From: Methylocystis sp.
Lineage (GTDB): Bacteria; Pseudomonadota; Alphaproteobacteria; Rhizobiales; Beijerinckiaceae
NCBI GenBank assembly: GCA_023253795.1
Contig: JALRFG010000121.1
Coordinates: 1-6,273, forward strand
Direction of reading: 5' to 3'
Length of the DNA: 6,273 bases
Notes under the pieces: generated by a model
Told to the model about the DNA's origin: nothing
Seen by the model: only the letters and a program-made list of their open reading frames with translations
The model's database searches: none
Position numbers and translations under genes: made by a program
Shown here: positions 1-5,810 of the stretch, piece after piece
How the letters are laid out: each line of letters begins with the position of its first letter
Position numbering within the stretch: position 1 is the first letter of the stretch

Positions 1-1
1 C

Positions 2-172
2 ATCACTCCTGAAGGGCCGCCGCCCGTGCGAATCGGCCCAATGTCCTTAGATACCGCCATCCGCCTAACAAAAGGTGGAGACACGGCGGGGGGACGCGCT
101 GAATTCAACGCCCGTCACGGGGCCATTATGCACGCGATAATGACGCCGGAGCTGAACAGCCATCTTATGTGA
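2..172 (+). CDS. Possible C-terminal end of an unknown protein (weak)
   Basis: A plus-strand frame is open from the left edge to a TGA at 170-172, about 56 codons, with an internal ATG at 41. I do not recognise the product. If real, the gene would converge on pfp, leaving a 134-base gap between the two stop codons, which is a plausible layout. Against it, only about 64 percent of third codon positions are G or C. It also uses TTA, CTA, ATA and AAA codons, unlike the neighbouring genes, and no domain or motif is visible. A competing minus-strand frame begins with ATG at 58-60 and runs off the left edge (M-A-V-S-K-D-I-G-P-I), with an equally modest codon pattern and only a weak AGG close to the start. 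I cannot decide between the two, or noncoding. Confidence 0.2.
   Translation: MTPEGPPPVRIGPMSLDTAIRLTKGGDTAGGRAEFNARHGAIMHAIMTPELNSHLM
121..147. repeat. Inverted repeat, possible operator or RNA hairpin
   Basis: CATTAT at 124-129 and ATAATG at 137-142 are perfect reverse complements around a 7-base centre. GGC at 121-123 and GCC at 145-147 could extend the stem past a two-base bulge. An AT-rich dyad in GC-rich surroundings is compatible with a repressor site or a structured RNA end. There is no T-run on either side, and no neighbouring gene is firm enough to assign it to. Confidence 0.35.
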
Positions 173-306
173 CGGCCGGCCGGATTGGCAACCATTGTGA
201 GCTGGAACGCCTCCAGCATGACCGCGCCGGCGACGGGCGGACGCCCGGCCCGCCCCGCCACACAAATAGCCTTTTATTACAAATACTTACGACAAATCCG
301 CCGCAA

Positions 307-1524
307 TCAGCCCAGGATCTTCGGCACCCGGTTCAGGCGCAGGCGGAAGGCGTCCTGCATCCTGCTGCCCAGCAGCGGCCTCAGATACATGCGGAAGGCG
401 TCGGTCACGTCGGTGCCGCAGGAGCTGATAAACTCCGCCGGCATGGTTTTGGTCTTGGCGGCGATCTGCTCCAGCGGCGTGAGCTGATAGTCAACGGAAT
501 AAAAGCCCGTGCGGTGGATCGTCACCGATCCGTCCTGATCGCCCCAGAGCCCATACTGGACCGCCTTTTCGCCGACTTCGCGGGCTTCTCGCTGGTCCAC
601 GTCAGAGACGCAGCCAACAAAGCTGCGCTGGACATAACCAAAGGTGTCGGCGCGCACGCGCTTGAAGCCGAGCTTCTCCTTGACGAGATCGGTCAGTTCG
701 TCGGCCAGCGCGCCGCCGCCCAGATGCACATTGCCATGGGCGTCGCGCTCGACGTTCTTGGCCAGCTTTTCGGCGATCGGCACGTGGTTCTCGTCGCTGA
801 TCCCTTCCGAAACCGCGACGACGCAACGGCCGTATTTCTCCATCGTCGCCTTCACGTCGGCGAGGAACTTCTCGATGCTGAAAGCCCGCTCCGGCAGATA
901 GATGAGGTGCGGGCCGTCGTCGGGGAATTTCTTGCCGAGCGCGGCGGCGGCGGTGAGGAAGCCGGCGTGGCGGCCCATGACGATGCCAAGATAGACGCCG
1001 GGCAGCGCCCAATTATCGAGATTGGCGCCGGCGAAGGCCTGCGCCACCCAGCGCGCCGCCGAGGGGAAGCCGGGCGTATGGTCGTTGACCATCAGATCAT
1101 TGTCGATGGTCTTGGGGATATGGATCGCGCGCAGCGGGTAGCCGGCCTTCTTGGCCTCTTCGGAGACGATCCGCACGGTGTCGGAGGAGTCATTGCCGCC
1201 GACATAGAAGAAACAGCCGATTCCATGGGCGCGCAGGACGCGGAAAATTTCCTGACAATATTTCAGATCCGGCTTGTCGCGGGTGGAGCCCAGCGCCGAG
1301 GACGGCGTGCCGGCGACCAGTTCGAGATTGTGGGTCGTCTCCTGGGTCAGGTCGACGAAGTCCTCATTGACGATGCCGCGCACCCCGTGCAGCGCGCCAT
1401 AAACGCGCTCAACCTGCCTGAATTTCCGAGACTCCAGCACGGCGCCGACGAGCGACTGATTGATCACGGCGGTCGGTCCGCCGCCCTGTGCGACGAGGAC
1501 CTTGGAAAAATCGATGGCGGTCAA
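307..1524 (-). CDS. pfp: Pyrophosphate-dependent 6-phosphofructokinase
   Basis: This cytoplasmic enzyme interconverts fructose 6-phosphate plus PPi and fructose 1,6-bisphosphate plus phosphate, working in both glycolytic and gluconeogenic directions. The 405-residue protein is a complete PfkA-superfamily member. Visible motifs are the N-terminal Gly-rich loop (A-Q-G-G-G-P-T, residues 12-18), G-G-N-D at 109-112, P-K-T-I-D-N-D at 137-143, M-G-R-H-A-G at 183-188 and P-E-R at 211-213. In this family, Asp at the fourth position of the first motif and Lys after Pro in the second mark PPi use; ATP enzymes carry Gly at both. D141 is the expected catalytic base. The start is TTG (complement of 1522-1524), supported by AGGAG (complement of 1531-1535) six bases upstream and by the family-like opening T-A-I-D-F-S-K-V-L-V. 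The gene follows the PHA-system gene by 103 bases. PPi-type PFKs are well known in methanotrophs; that link to the host is inference. Confidence 0.93.
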   Translation of the reverse strand: MTAIDFSKVLVAQGGGPTAVINQSLVGAVLESRKFRQVERVYGALHGVRGIVNEDFVDLTQETTHNLELVAGTPSSALGSTRDKPDLKYCQEIFRVLRAHGIGCFFYVGGNDSSDTVRIVSEEAKKAGYPLRAIHIPKTIDNDLMVNDHTPGFPSAARWVAQAFAGANLDNWALPGVYLGIVMGRHAGFLTAAAALGKKFPDDGPHLIYLPERAFSIEKFLADVKATMEKYGRCVVAVSEGISDENHVPIAEKLAKNVERDAHGNVHLGGGALADELTDLVKEKLGFKRVRADTFGYVQRSFVGCVSDVDQREAREVGEKAVQYGLWGDQDGSVTIHRTGFYSVDYQLTPLEQIAAKTKTMPAEFISSCGTDVTDAFRMYLRPLLGSRMQDAFRLRLNRVPKILG

Positions 1525-1530
1525 GAACGG

Positions 1531-1535
1531 CTCCT
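1531..1535 (-). promoter_or_regulatory. Ribosome-binding site fixing the pfp TTG start
   Basis: The minus strand reads AGGAG here, with six bases to the TTG at 1524-1522. Good spacing and the lack of an in-frame ATG nearby make TTG the likely initiation codon. Confidence 0.75.
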
Positions 1536-1587
1536 GTAGAAAATCGGGGCGACAGCGCGCCCCTCTCTTTAACCGAGGCGCAGAGCG

Positions 1588-1615
1588 CGCGCATCCGCAA
1601 AAAGCGGAGAGCGCG
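1588..1615 (-). terminator. Hairpin after the PHA-system gene, weak terminator candidate
   Basis: CGCGC at 1588-1592 pairs with GCGCG at 1611-1615. Inside it, CCGC at 1595-1598 pairs with GCGG at 1604-1607, closing a five-base loop that is TTTTT on the transcribed strand. The structure starts about 13 bases beyond the stop codon of the upstream gene. It has no T-run after the stem, so it may be a partial terminator, an RNA-stability hairpin or simply a GC-rich coincidence. Confidence 0.25.
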
Positions 1616-1627
1616 ACTTTTGCCGAT

Positions 1628-1957
1628 CTATCCCTTTTTCGACGTGTGTTCGATTTTCAGCGCTTCGCTGGCGTTATGGTGGATGAGTTGCTGGAGCTTC
1701 CCCGACAGAGCGGCGAGCAGCCATGGCAATTGCACATCGACGCGCGCATGATCGGCGAAGATGGAGACCTGCGCCGTCGCTGTATGGCCGAGCGCGTCAA
1801 CGCGAATATGCGCAACATCCCCCGACCAGTTGATTTCGGAATGGGCGATCTTGTCGACGTAATCGTGCTGCATCTTTTCAAGACGCGTGCGCGCCCGCGC
1901 GCGTGCGCCTTCAAGACCAAGCCGATGAGGAATGGTGACGGTGATCGTATTCGACAT
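1628..1957 (-). CDS. Polyhydroxyalkanoic acid system family protein (PHA_gran_rgn)
   Basis: This small 109-residue protein resembles the PHA_gran_rgn family, whose members are often found near polyhydroxyalkanoate genes; their biochemical role is poorly defined. Visible family-like features are the opening I-T-V-T-I-P-H-R-L-G-L-E-G-A-R (residues 5-19), a helix rich in Arg and Ala, a central stretch with W-S-G-D-V (44-48), a beta-like segment ending V-D-V-Q-L-P-W-L-L (73-81), and a C-terminal helix G-K-L-Q-Q-L-I. It has no signal peptide, membrane segment or catalytic motif. The ATG start has GGAG (complement of 1965-1968) seven bases upstream. It lies 64 bases after recN. The PHA role is inferred from family similarity alone, since no other PHA gene is in the window. 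Confidence 0.78.
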   Translation of the reverse strand: MSNTITVTIPHRLGLEGARARARTRLEKMQHDYVDKIAHSEINWSGDVAHIRVDALGHTATAQVSIFADHARVDVQLPWLLAALSGKLQQLIHHNASEALKIEHTSKKG

Positions 1958-2021
1958 CGCCGGTCTCCGGATGCGTTGAGATCAATCTAATCTAGGGGGC
2001 GCGACGCATAAATTGAAGGCG

Positions 2022-3701
2022 CTAACCTGCGCCCTCCAGAAGACGCGCCGCCGCCGCGCGCGCTTCATCCGTAATCGCGGCGCCCGACAACATGCGCGCG
2101 ATCTCCTCGCGTCGCTCGGCTTCTGCAAGAATGGCGACGCGGGTCGCGACCCGCTTGTCTTTGCCCGCTTTGGCGGGAGCGTTCTTGCTGATCCGCAAAT
2201 GTCGGCCGGCGCGCGCGGCGACCTGCGGCGCATGGGTGACGGCGAGCACCTGGGCGCCGCCGGCCAACCGCGCCAGACGCTGACCAATCGCATCGGCGAC
2301 CGCGCCGCCAACGCCCGTGTCGATTTCATCAAAGACAAGCGTCGGCGCCGAGCCGCGATCCGCCAGCACGACTTTCAACGCCAGCATGAAGCGCGCCAGT
2401 TCGCCGCCGGAGGCGACCTTGGTCAGCGGCCCCGGCCGCGAACCGGGATTGGTCTGCACCCAGAATTCGACACGATCGATTCCTTCGGCGCCGGGCGCGT
2501 CAGGATCGCTCGTCACCTGCGTCATGAAATGCGCGCCCTCCAGCCGCAAGGGCTTGAGTTCCGCATCGACCAGCGCATCGAGTTTTTGCGCCGCCTTGCG
2601 TCGCGCCGTCGACAAAACGTTGGCGGCGGCGTCAAAGGCGGCTTTGGTCGCCACGCGCGTTTTCTCAAGCTGCGTCAGCCGCGCTTCGGAAGCGTCGAGC
2701 GCCGCAATGTCCGCCGCGAATTTTTCCGCCAGTTTCGGCAATGCGTCGACGCTCACCTGATATTTGCGGGCTGCGCCGCGCAAGGCGAACAGACGCTCCT
2801 CGACACGCTCCAGCTCGGCCGGATCAAACGCGGTTTCCGCCAACGCCTGTTCCAGCGCCTGTTCGGCGAGCCCGAGCGCATCGATCGCTTGCGCCAGCGC
2901 GCGGGCCGGCGGCTCCAGAAGCTGCGGCGCCTGGGCGAGACGCCGCTCAAGACGTCGCGCCGTCTGAGCAATCTGCGGACCCGGCGCCGCTTCGGTGGCG
3001 AAAGCCTCCAGCGCGTCGCGCAGATCGGTTGCGACTTTTTCGGCGCGCTGCATGAACTGACGTCGCTCCGCCAGCGACGCTTCTTCATCGGCCTGCGGCG
3101 CCAGTTTGGTCATCTCATCATGCGCATGACGCAGATAATCGGCGTCGGCGCGGGCTTTCGCCACGCGCGCATCTTCCTCCGCCAGCGCGCGGACCGCCGC
3201 GCGCCAGGCGCCATAACGTTCGCGCACGTCATTGAGTTGCGCGCCCAGACCGCCATGCGCATCGACAAGATCACGATGCGCCGTCGGATCAACCAGCGCG
3301 CGATCATCGTGCTGACAGTGAATTTCAACCAGCGTGGCGCCAATCGCGCGCAACGCCTGCGCCGTCGCCGGCTGATCATTGACGAAGGCGCGGGTGCGCC
3401 CATCCGCCGCCTGCACGCGTCGCAACACCAGTTCATCTGCCGTGGTGAGTCCGCATTCACGCGCGGCGAGATGCGCCGGATGATCAATCGGCAGATCGAA
3501 CGCCGCTGTGACCTGCCCCTGTTCGCAGCCGGCGCGCACCAGCGCTGCGTCGCCACGACCGCCGAGCGCCAGCATGAAGGCGTCGAGCAGGATCGACTTG
3601 CCGGCGCCGGTCTCGCCGGTGAGCGTGGTCAGACCCGCCTCGAAATCAAGATCGAGCGCGTCGATAAGCACGATGTCACGAATGGAAAGTCGGACCAGCA
3701 T
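2022..3701 (-). CDS. recN: DNA repair protein RecN
   Basis: RecN is a cytoplasmic SMC-like ATPase that acts early in repair of double-strand breaks by recombination. The 559-residue product matches the family length. Residues 1-13 open with the usual M-L-V-R-L-S-I-R-D-I-V-L-I. Walker A is G-E-T-G-A-G-K-S at 29-36. A long Ala/Glu/Arg-rich coiled-coil region spans roughly 155-375, with the family stretch L-E-R-V-E-E-R-L-F-A-L-R-G at 297-309. The ABC signature S-G-G-E-L is at 431-435, Walker B with V-F-D-E-I-D-T-G at 456-463, and the switch His in V-T-H-A-P-Q-V at 488-494. A longer frame begins at a GTG at 3749, but it has no ribosome-binding site and adds 16 residues absent from the family, so I chose the ATG at 3701, whose own ribosome-binding site is weak. 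It follows bamD by 111 bases, a conserved alphaproteobacterial neighbourhood. No GTTC-N7-GTTC alphaproteobacterial LexA box is visible upstream. Confidence 0.95.
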   Translation of the reverse strand: MLVRLSIRDIVLIDALDLDFEAGLTTLTGETGAGKSILLDAFMLALGGRGDAALVRAGCEQGQVTAAFDLPIDHPAHLAARECGLTTADELVLRRVQAADGRTRAFVNDQPATAQALRAIGATLVEIHCQHDDRALVDPTAHRDLVDAHGGLGAQLNDVRERYGAWRAAVRALAEEDARVAKARADADYLRHAHDEMTKLAPQADEEASLAERRQFMQRAEKVATDLRDALEAFATEAAPGPQIAQTARRLERRLAQAPQLLEPPARALAQAIDALGLAEQALEQALAETAFDPAELERVEERLFALRGAARKYQVSVDALPKLAEKFAADIAALDASEARLTQLEKTRVATKAAFDAAANVLSTARRKAAQKLDALVDAELKPLRLEGAHFMTQVTSDPDAPGAEGIDRVEFWVQTNPGSRPGPLTKVASGGELARFMLALKVVLADRGSAPTLVFDEIDTGVGGAVADAIGQRLARLAGGAQVLAVTHAPQVAARAGRHLRISKNAPAKAGKDKRVATRVAILAEAERREEIARMLSGAAITDEARAAAARLLEGAG

Positions 3702-3754
3702 CGCTCTGCACAGGATCGCGTCAGCGTCGCCATTCGGCGCTGAGGTCACGCGAT

Positions 3755-3767
3755 TCGTTTGAAACGA
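3755..3767. repeat. Palindrome upstream of recN, possible operator
   Basis: TCGTTT and AAACGA form a perfect 6-bp inverted repeat around a single G, in the gap between bamD and recN and about 54-66 bases before the chosen recN start. The position suits a regulator site, but the palindrome does not match the alphaproteobacterial LexA consensus and I do not know a protein for it. Confidence 0.25.
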
Positions 3768-3780
3768 TCATAGCCGGAGA

Positions 3781-3795
3781 GGCGGGCGGCCCGCC
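3781..3795 (-). terminator. GC-rich hairpin after bamD, weak terminator candidate
   Basis: GGCGGG at 3781-3786 and CCCGCC at 3790-3795 form a 6-bp stem with a three-base loop, starting about 17 bases beyond the bamD stop. No T-run follows on the minus strand, so read-through into recN is likely. It may act as a partial terminator or an RNA-stability element. Confidence 0.25.
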
Positions 3796-3812
3796 ACGTC
3801 AGGAGAAGCGCC

Positions 3813-4736
3813 CTAAATCGCGTGCAGGGTCTTGCCGATTTTGGAGAGCCAGGAATCGGTGTGTTCATGCGGCTCCAGCCCATCGGCCTGCAACAACGCA
3901 TGCGCGTCCTTGTACCACTGCGAATCCGGGAAATTGTGCCCAAGGATCGCGGCGGCGGTCTGCGCTTCATTGTTGATGCCCATCGCCAGATAGGCTTCGG
4001 TCAGACGGTAGAGGGCTTCCTCGGTATGACGCGTGTTCTGATATTTGCCGAGCACATCGTGAAAACGATTGATCGCCGCCGGATAATTCTTGCGGGTCAG
4101 ATAAAAGCGGCCGACCTGCATTTCCTTGGCGGCCAACTGATCGCGGGCCACCTGAATCTTGTAGCGCGCGTCGCTGACATATTCCGACTTCGGGAACTTC
4201 TGGATCAGCGCCGTGAAAATCTCGACCGCTTTTTCCGCCGGCGACTGATCGCGCATCGTATCCGGCACCTGATTGAAGAAAGACATGCCGGCGAGATAAT
4301 AGGCGTAAGGCGTATCGGGAGAGTTCGGATAGAGGCCGATATAACGCTGGGCGGATTGCACGGCGTCGTCATAGGACGGCTTCTGATACTGTGCGAAGGT
4401 CTCCATCAGCAGACCCTTGCGACCCCATTCCGTATTCGGAAAGGCTTTCTCCACTTCAGCGAATTTCTTCGCAGCGTTTTCGAAATCCTTGGCCTTCAGC
4501 TTGGCGAGGCCCTGATTATAGAGATCCTCCGCCGGAATATCGGGCACGATCTCGGTTTTATATTTCTCGCCTCCAAACATGCCGAAGCCGGTCATGACGG
4601 AGTCCATCAGATCGGCGCGCGCCGGCGACGCCGACAATGCGACCGGCAGGGCCATCGACAAGACGAGCAGCACCGCATGTGTCCGGCGCAGCGTCAGCCA
4701 TTGTCCAAAACCGATGGAACCCGAAAAAAGCGTCAT
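3813..4736 (-). CDS. bamD: Outer membrane protein assembly factor BamD (atypical signal)
   Basis: BamD (ComL/YfiO) is the TPR-repeat component of the BAM complex, which inserts beta-barrel proteins into the outer membrane from the periplasm. The 307-residue product carries TPR-like repeats over about residues 70-285. Family blocks include L-Y-N-Q-G-L-A at 72-78, A-R-D-Q-L-A-A-K-E-M-Q-V-G-R-F-Y at 197-212, E-A-L-Y-R-L-T-E-A-Y at 240-249 and L-G-H-N-F-P-D-S-Q-W-Y at 265-275. The ATG at 4736 is chosen because AAGGA lies eight bases upstream; a TTG-started extension to 4832 lacks support. Residues 1-41 form a signal peptide: R-R at 17-18, a hydrophobic core over 21-35, then A-R-A before D42, a signal peptidase I type site. 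The usual lipobox Cys is missing and the whole 307-residue product has no cysteine. The gene sits between lpxC and recN, as usual in this class. Identity is secure; the anchoring is odd. Confidence 0.94.
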   Translation of the reverse strand: MTLFSGSIGFGQWLTLRRTHAVLLVLSMALPVALSASPARADLMDSVMTGFGMFGGEKYKTEIVPDIPAEDLYNQGLAKLKAKDFENAAKKFAEVEKAFPNTEWGRKGLLMETFAQYQKPSYDDAVQSAQRYIGLYPNSPDTPYAYYLAGMSFFNQVPDTMRDQSPAEKAVEIFTALIQKFPKSEYVSDARYKIQVARDQLAAKEMQVGRFYLTRKNYPAAINRFHDVLGKYQNTRHTEEALYRLTEAYLAMGINNEAQTAAAILGHNFPDSQWYKDAHALLQADGLEPHEHTDSWLSKIGKTLHAI

Positions 4737-4744
4737 GAACACAT

Positions 4745-4749
4745 TCCTT
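4745..4749 (-). promoter_or_regulatory. Ribosome-binding site fixing the bamD start
   Basis: The minus strand reads AAGGA, eight bases before the ATG at 4736-4734. This selects the inner ATG over the upstream TTG at 4832 and the ATG pair at 4778-4773. It also places the signal peptide at the N-terminus without a long Arg-rich leader. Confidence 0.75.
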
Positions 4750-4838
4750 GCGGCGCGGCGTCCGCCGCCTCGCATCATGCCAAAGGGATCTATCAACAGC
4801 CGCCGCGCCCGCCCGCAGGGCGCACGCGGCAATATTCT

Positions 4839-4858
4839 GGCCGCACTTTAATGCGGCC
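4839..4858 (-). terminator. Hairpin between lpxC and bamD
   Basis: GGCCGCA at 4839-4845 and TGCGGCC at 4852-4858 form a perfect 7-bp stem with a six-base loop, 12 bases beyond the lpxC stop. On the minus strand it is followed by AGAATATT rather than a T-run. It could be a weak terminator or attenuator between lpxC and bamD, or a 3' stabilising hairpin. Confidence 0.4.
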
Positions 4859-4870
4859 GTTCTGGCGAGA

Positions 4871-5803
4871 TTATGGCGAAAGCGCGGTCCGGGCGGCCCT
4901 GTCGCCGCTACGGCCGGCCGGGGTCTCCAGCGCCAGAGCGCTGGCAGCGAAGGCTTGCGTCAGCAACTTCAGATTGAGCGCATGACCGCCGCGATAGGAG
5001 CGGAAGGCGCCGATCAGCGGCGCGCCGGCGAGCGCGAGGTCGCCGACGACATCCAGCATCTTGTGACGCACGAACTCATCGGCATAGCGCAGGCCATGCG
5101 CATTGAGCACGGCGCCCTGATCGATCACCAGCGTATTTTCCAGCGAGGCGCCGAGCGCCAGCCCCTCCGCCCATAATCTTTCGGCGTCGCGCAGGAAGCC
5201 GAATGTCCGGGCGGCGGCCAATTCCTGACGGAACATGGCGGGCGAAAGCTGGCGCGTCAGACGCTGCGCGCCTATCGGAGCCGGAAAAGCGATCTCCACG
5301 TCCAGATGAAGGCCCTGCAGATGAAGGCCCTGCAGATGAAGGCCCTGCGTCGCCGGCGTCAGCTCGGCCCAGCCGGCGCCATCCTCGACGCGCACCGGCG
5401 CGGTGACGCGCAAAAAGCGTCGCGGCGCAGAAAGTTCGACAAGCCCGACTTCGTCGATGACGTCGACAAAGGCGCGCGCCGAGCCGTCCATCGCCGGCGC
5501 CTCATCGCCCTCGACAAGCGCCAGCGCGTTGTCGACTCCAAGTCCGGCGAGCGCCGCCATGAGATGTTCAATCGTCGACAGCGTCGACGATCCATGAACA
5601 AGGCGCATGCGCAAATGCGCTGAATCGATCAAAGACCAGCGCGCGGGGATATCGTCGCCGCCAACGCTGAACACAACGCCGGTGTTCGCATCCGTCGGGA
5701 CAAGCGTGACCCGCGCCGGACGCCCTGAATGCGCGCCAACGCCCGCAAGCGTGACGGGCGCCGCCAGCGTCGTTTGTCGTGGAGCAGAAAGTCGCGAGGA
5801 AAT
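4871..5803 (-). CDS. lpxC: UDP-3-O-acyl-N-acetylglucosamine deacetylase LpxC
   Basis: LpxC is the zinc-dependent cytoplasmic deacetylase that catalyses the committed step of lipid A synthesis. Read from an ATT at 5803-5801, the product is 310 residues, close to the usual ~305. Residues 10-27 (Q-T-T-L-A-A-P-V-T-L to H-S-G) are the conserved N-terminal block. T-I-E-H-L (77-81) contains the E79-H80 pair, M-D-G-S is at 105-108, A-R-T-F-G-F-L-R-D at 198-206, and H247-K-M-L-D251 supplies the other zinc ligands; G-G-H-A-L-N has the catalytic His at 274. No ATG, GTG or TTG occurs in frame between the upstream stop (5891-5893) and a GTG at 5674. Starting there would delete the first 43 residues. GGGAGGA lies seven bases before the ATT. 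Residues about 153-167 are three Q-G-L-H-L units, where relatives have one such stretch. A terminator separates it from ftsZ, so it probably has its own promoter. Confidence 0.92.
   Translation of the reverse strand: MSSRLSAPRQTTLAAPVTLAGVGAHSGRPARVTLVPTDANTGVVFSVGGDDIPARWSLIDSAHLRMRLVHGSSTLSTIEHLMAALAGLGVDNALALVEGDEAPAMDGSARAFVDVIDEVGLVELSAPRRFLRVTAPVRVEDGAGWAELTPATQGLHLQGLHLQGLHLDVEIAFPAPIGAQRLTRQLSPAMFRQELAAARTFGFLRDAERLWAEGLALGASLENTLVIDQGAVLNAHGLRYADEFVRHKMLDVVGDLALAGAPLIGAFRSYRGGHALNLKLLTQAFAASALALETPAGRSGDRAARTALSP
5303..5347. repeat. Three perfect tandem copies of a 15-bp unit inside lpxC
   Basis: The unit CAGATGAAGGCCCTG occurs at 5303-5317, 5318-5332 and 5333-5347 without a mismatch. 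On the coding (minus) strand each copy encodes Q-G-L-H-L, so the frame is kept and the protein gains ten residues compared with a single copy. The perfect identity suggests a recent expansion by slipped-strand replication. Confidence 0.97.
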
Positions 5804-5810
5804 GACGATG

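Larger units (their letters stand above)
1..306. other. Left-end region without a convincing gene
   Basis: This stretch lies downstream of pfp. No reading frame in it resembles a protein I recognise. It is GC-rich up to about position 260 and then has an AT-rich block at about 261-297, directly after the pfp stop. That block holds three copies of ACAAAT, at 262-267, 279-284 and 292-297. Three short perfect hairpins are visible: 124-142 (CATTAT/ATAATG), 201-217 (GCTGGA/TCCAGC) and 234-247 (CGGGCG/CGCCCG). None is followed by a T-run on either strand, so none is a clear terminator. Two weak open frames reach the left edge: 2-172 on plus and 1-60 on minus. They overlap, so at most one is likely real. 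No tRNA or rRNA was recognised. Confidence 0.6.

Noticed and set aside
169..1539. 456-codon plus-strand open frame opposite pfp
   Set aside because: It is antisense to a well-recognised enzyme; the frame is open because of GC-rich codon bias, and its translation has no recognisable domain.
2013..3743. 576-codon plus-strand open frame opposite recN
   Set aside because: It mirrors the recN coding frame almost exactly; the translation is Arg-rich low-complexity sequence typical of an antisense shadow.
3702..3749. GTG at 3749 as the recN start
   Set aside because: No ribosome-binding site precedes it and the added 16 residues lie before the point where RecN proteins begin.
4680..4690. Twin-arginine signal in BamD (R-R at residues 17-18)
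   Set aside because: The residues after R-R are T-H-A, not the hydrophobic pair expected of a Tat motif; a Sec signal fits better.
4737..4832. TTG at 4832 as the bamD start
   Set aside because: It would put an Arg-rich leader in front of the signal peptide; the inner ATG has AAGGA at ideal spacing.
3822..4985. 387-codon plus-strand open frame opposite bamD and the lpxC end
   Set aside because: It covers bamD in antisense and runs into lpxC; no domain, and the real gene on the other strand is unambiguous.
5303..5347. CRISPR-like or regulatory iteron array
   Set aside because: The repeats are directly adjacent without spacers, lie inside the lpxC coding frame and keep that frame, so they are a coding tandem duplication.
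4871..5674. GTG at 5674 as the lpxC start
   Set aside because: It would remove 43 residues including the conserved Q-T-T-L and G-V-G-A-H-S-G block, giving an LpxC too short to fold normally.
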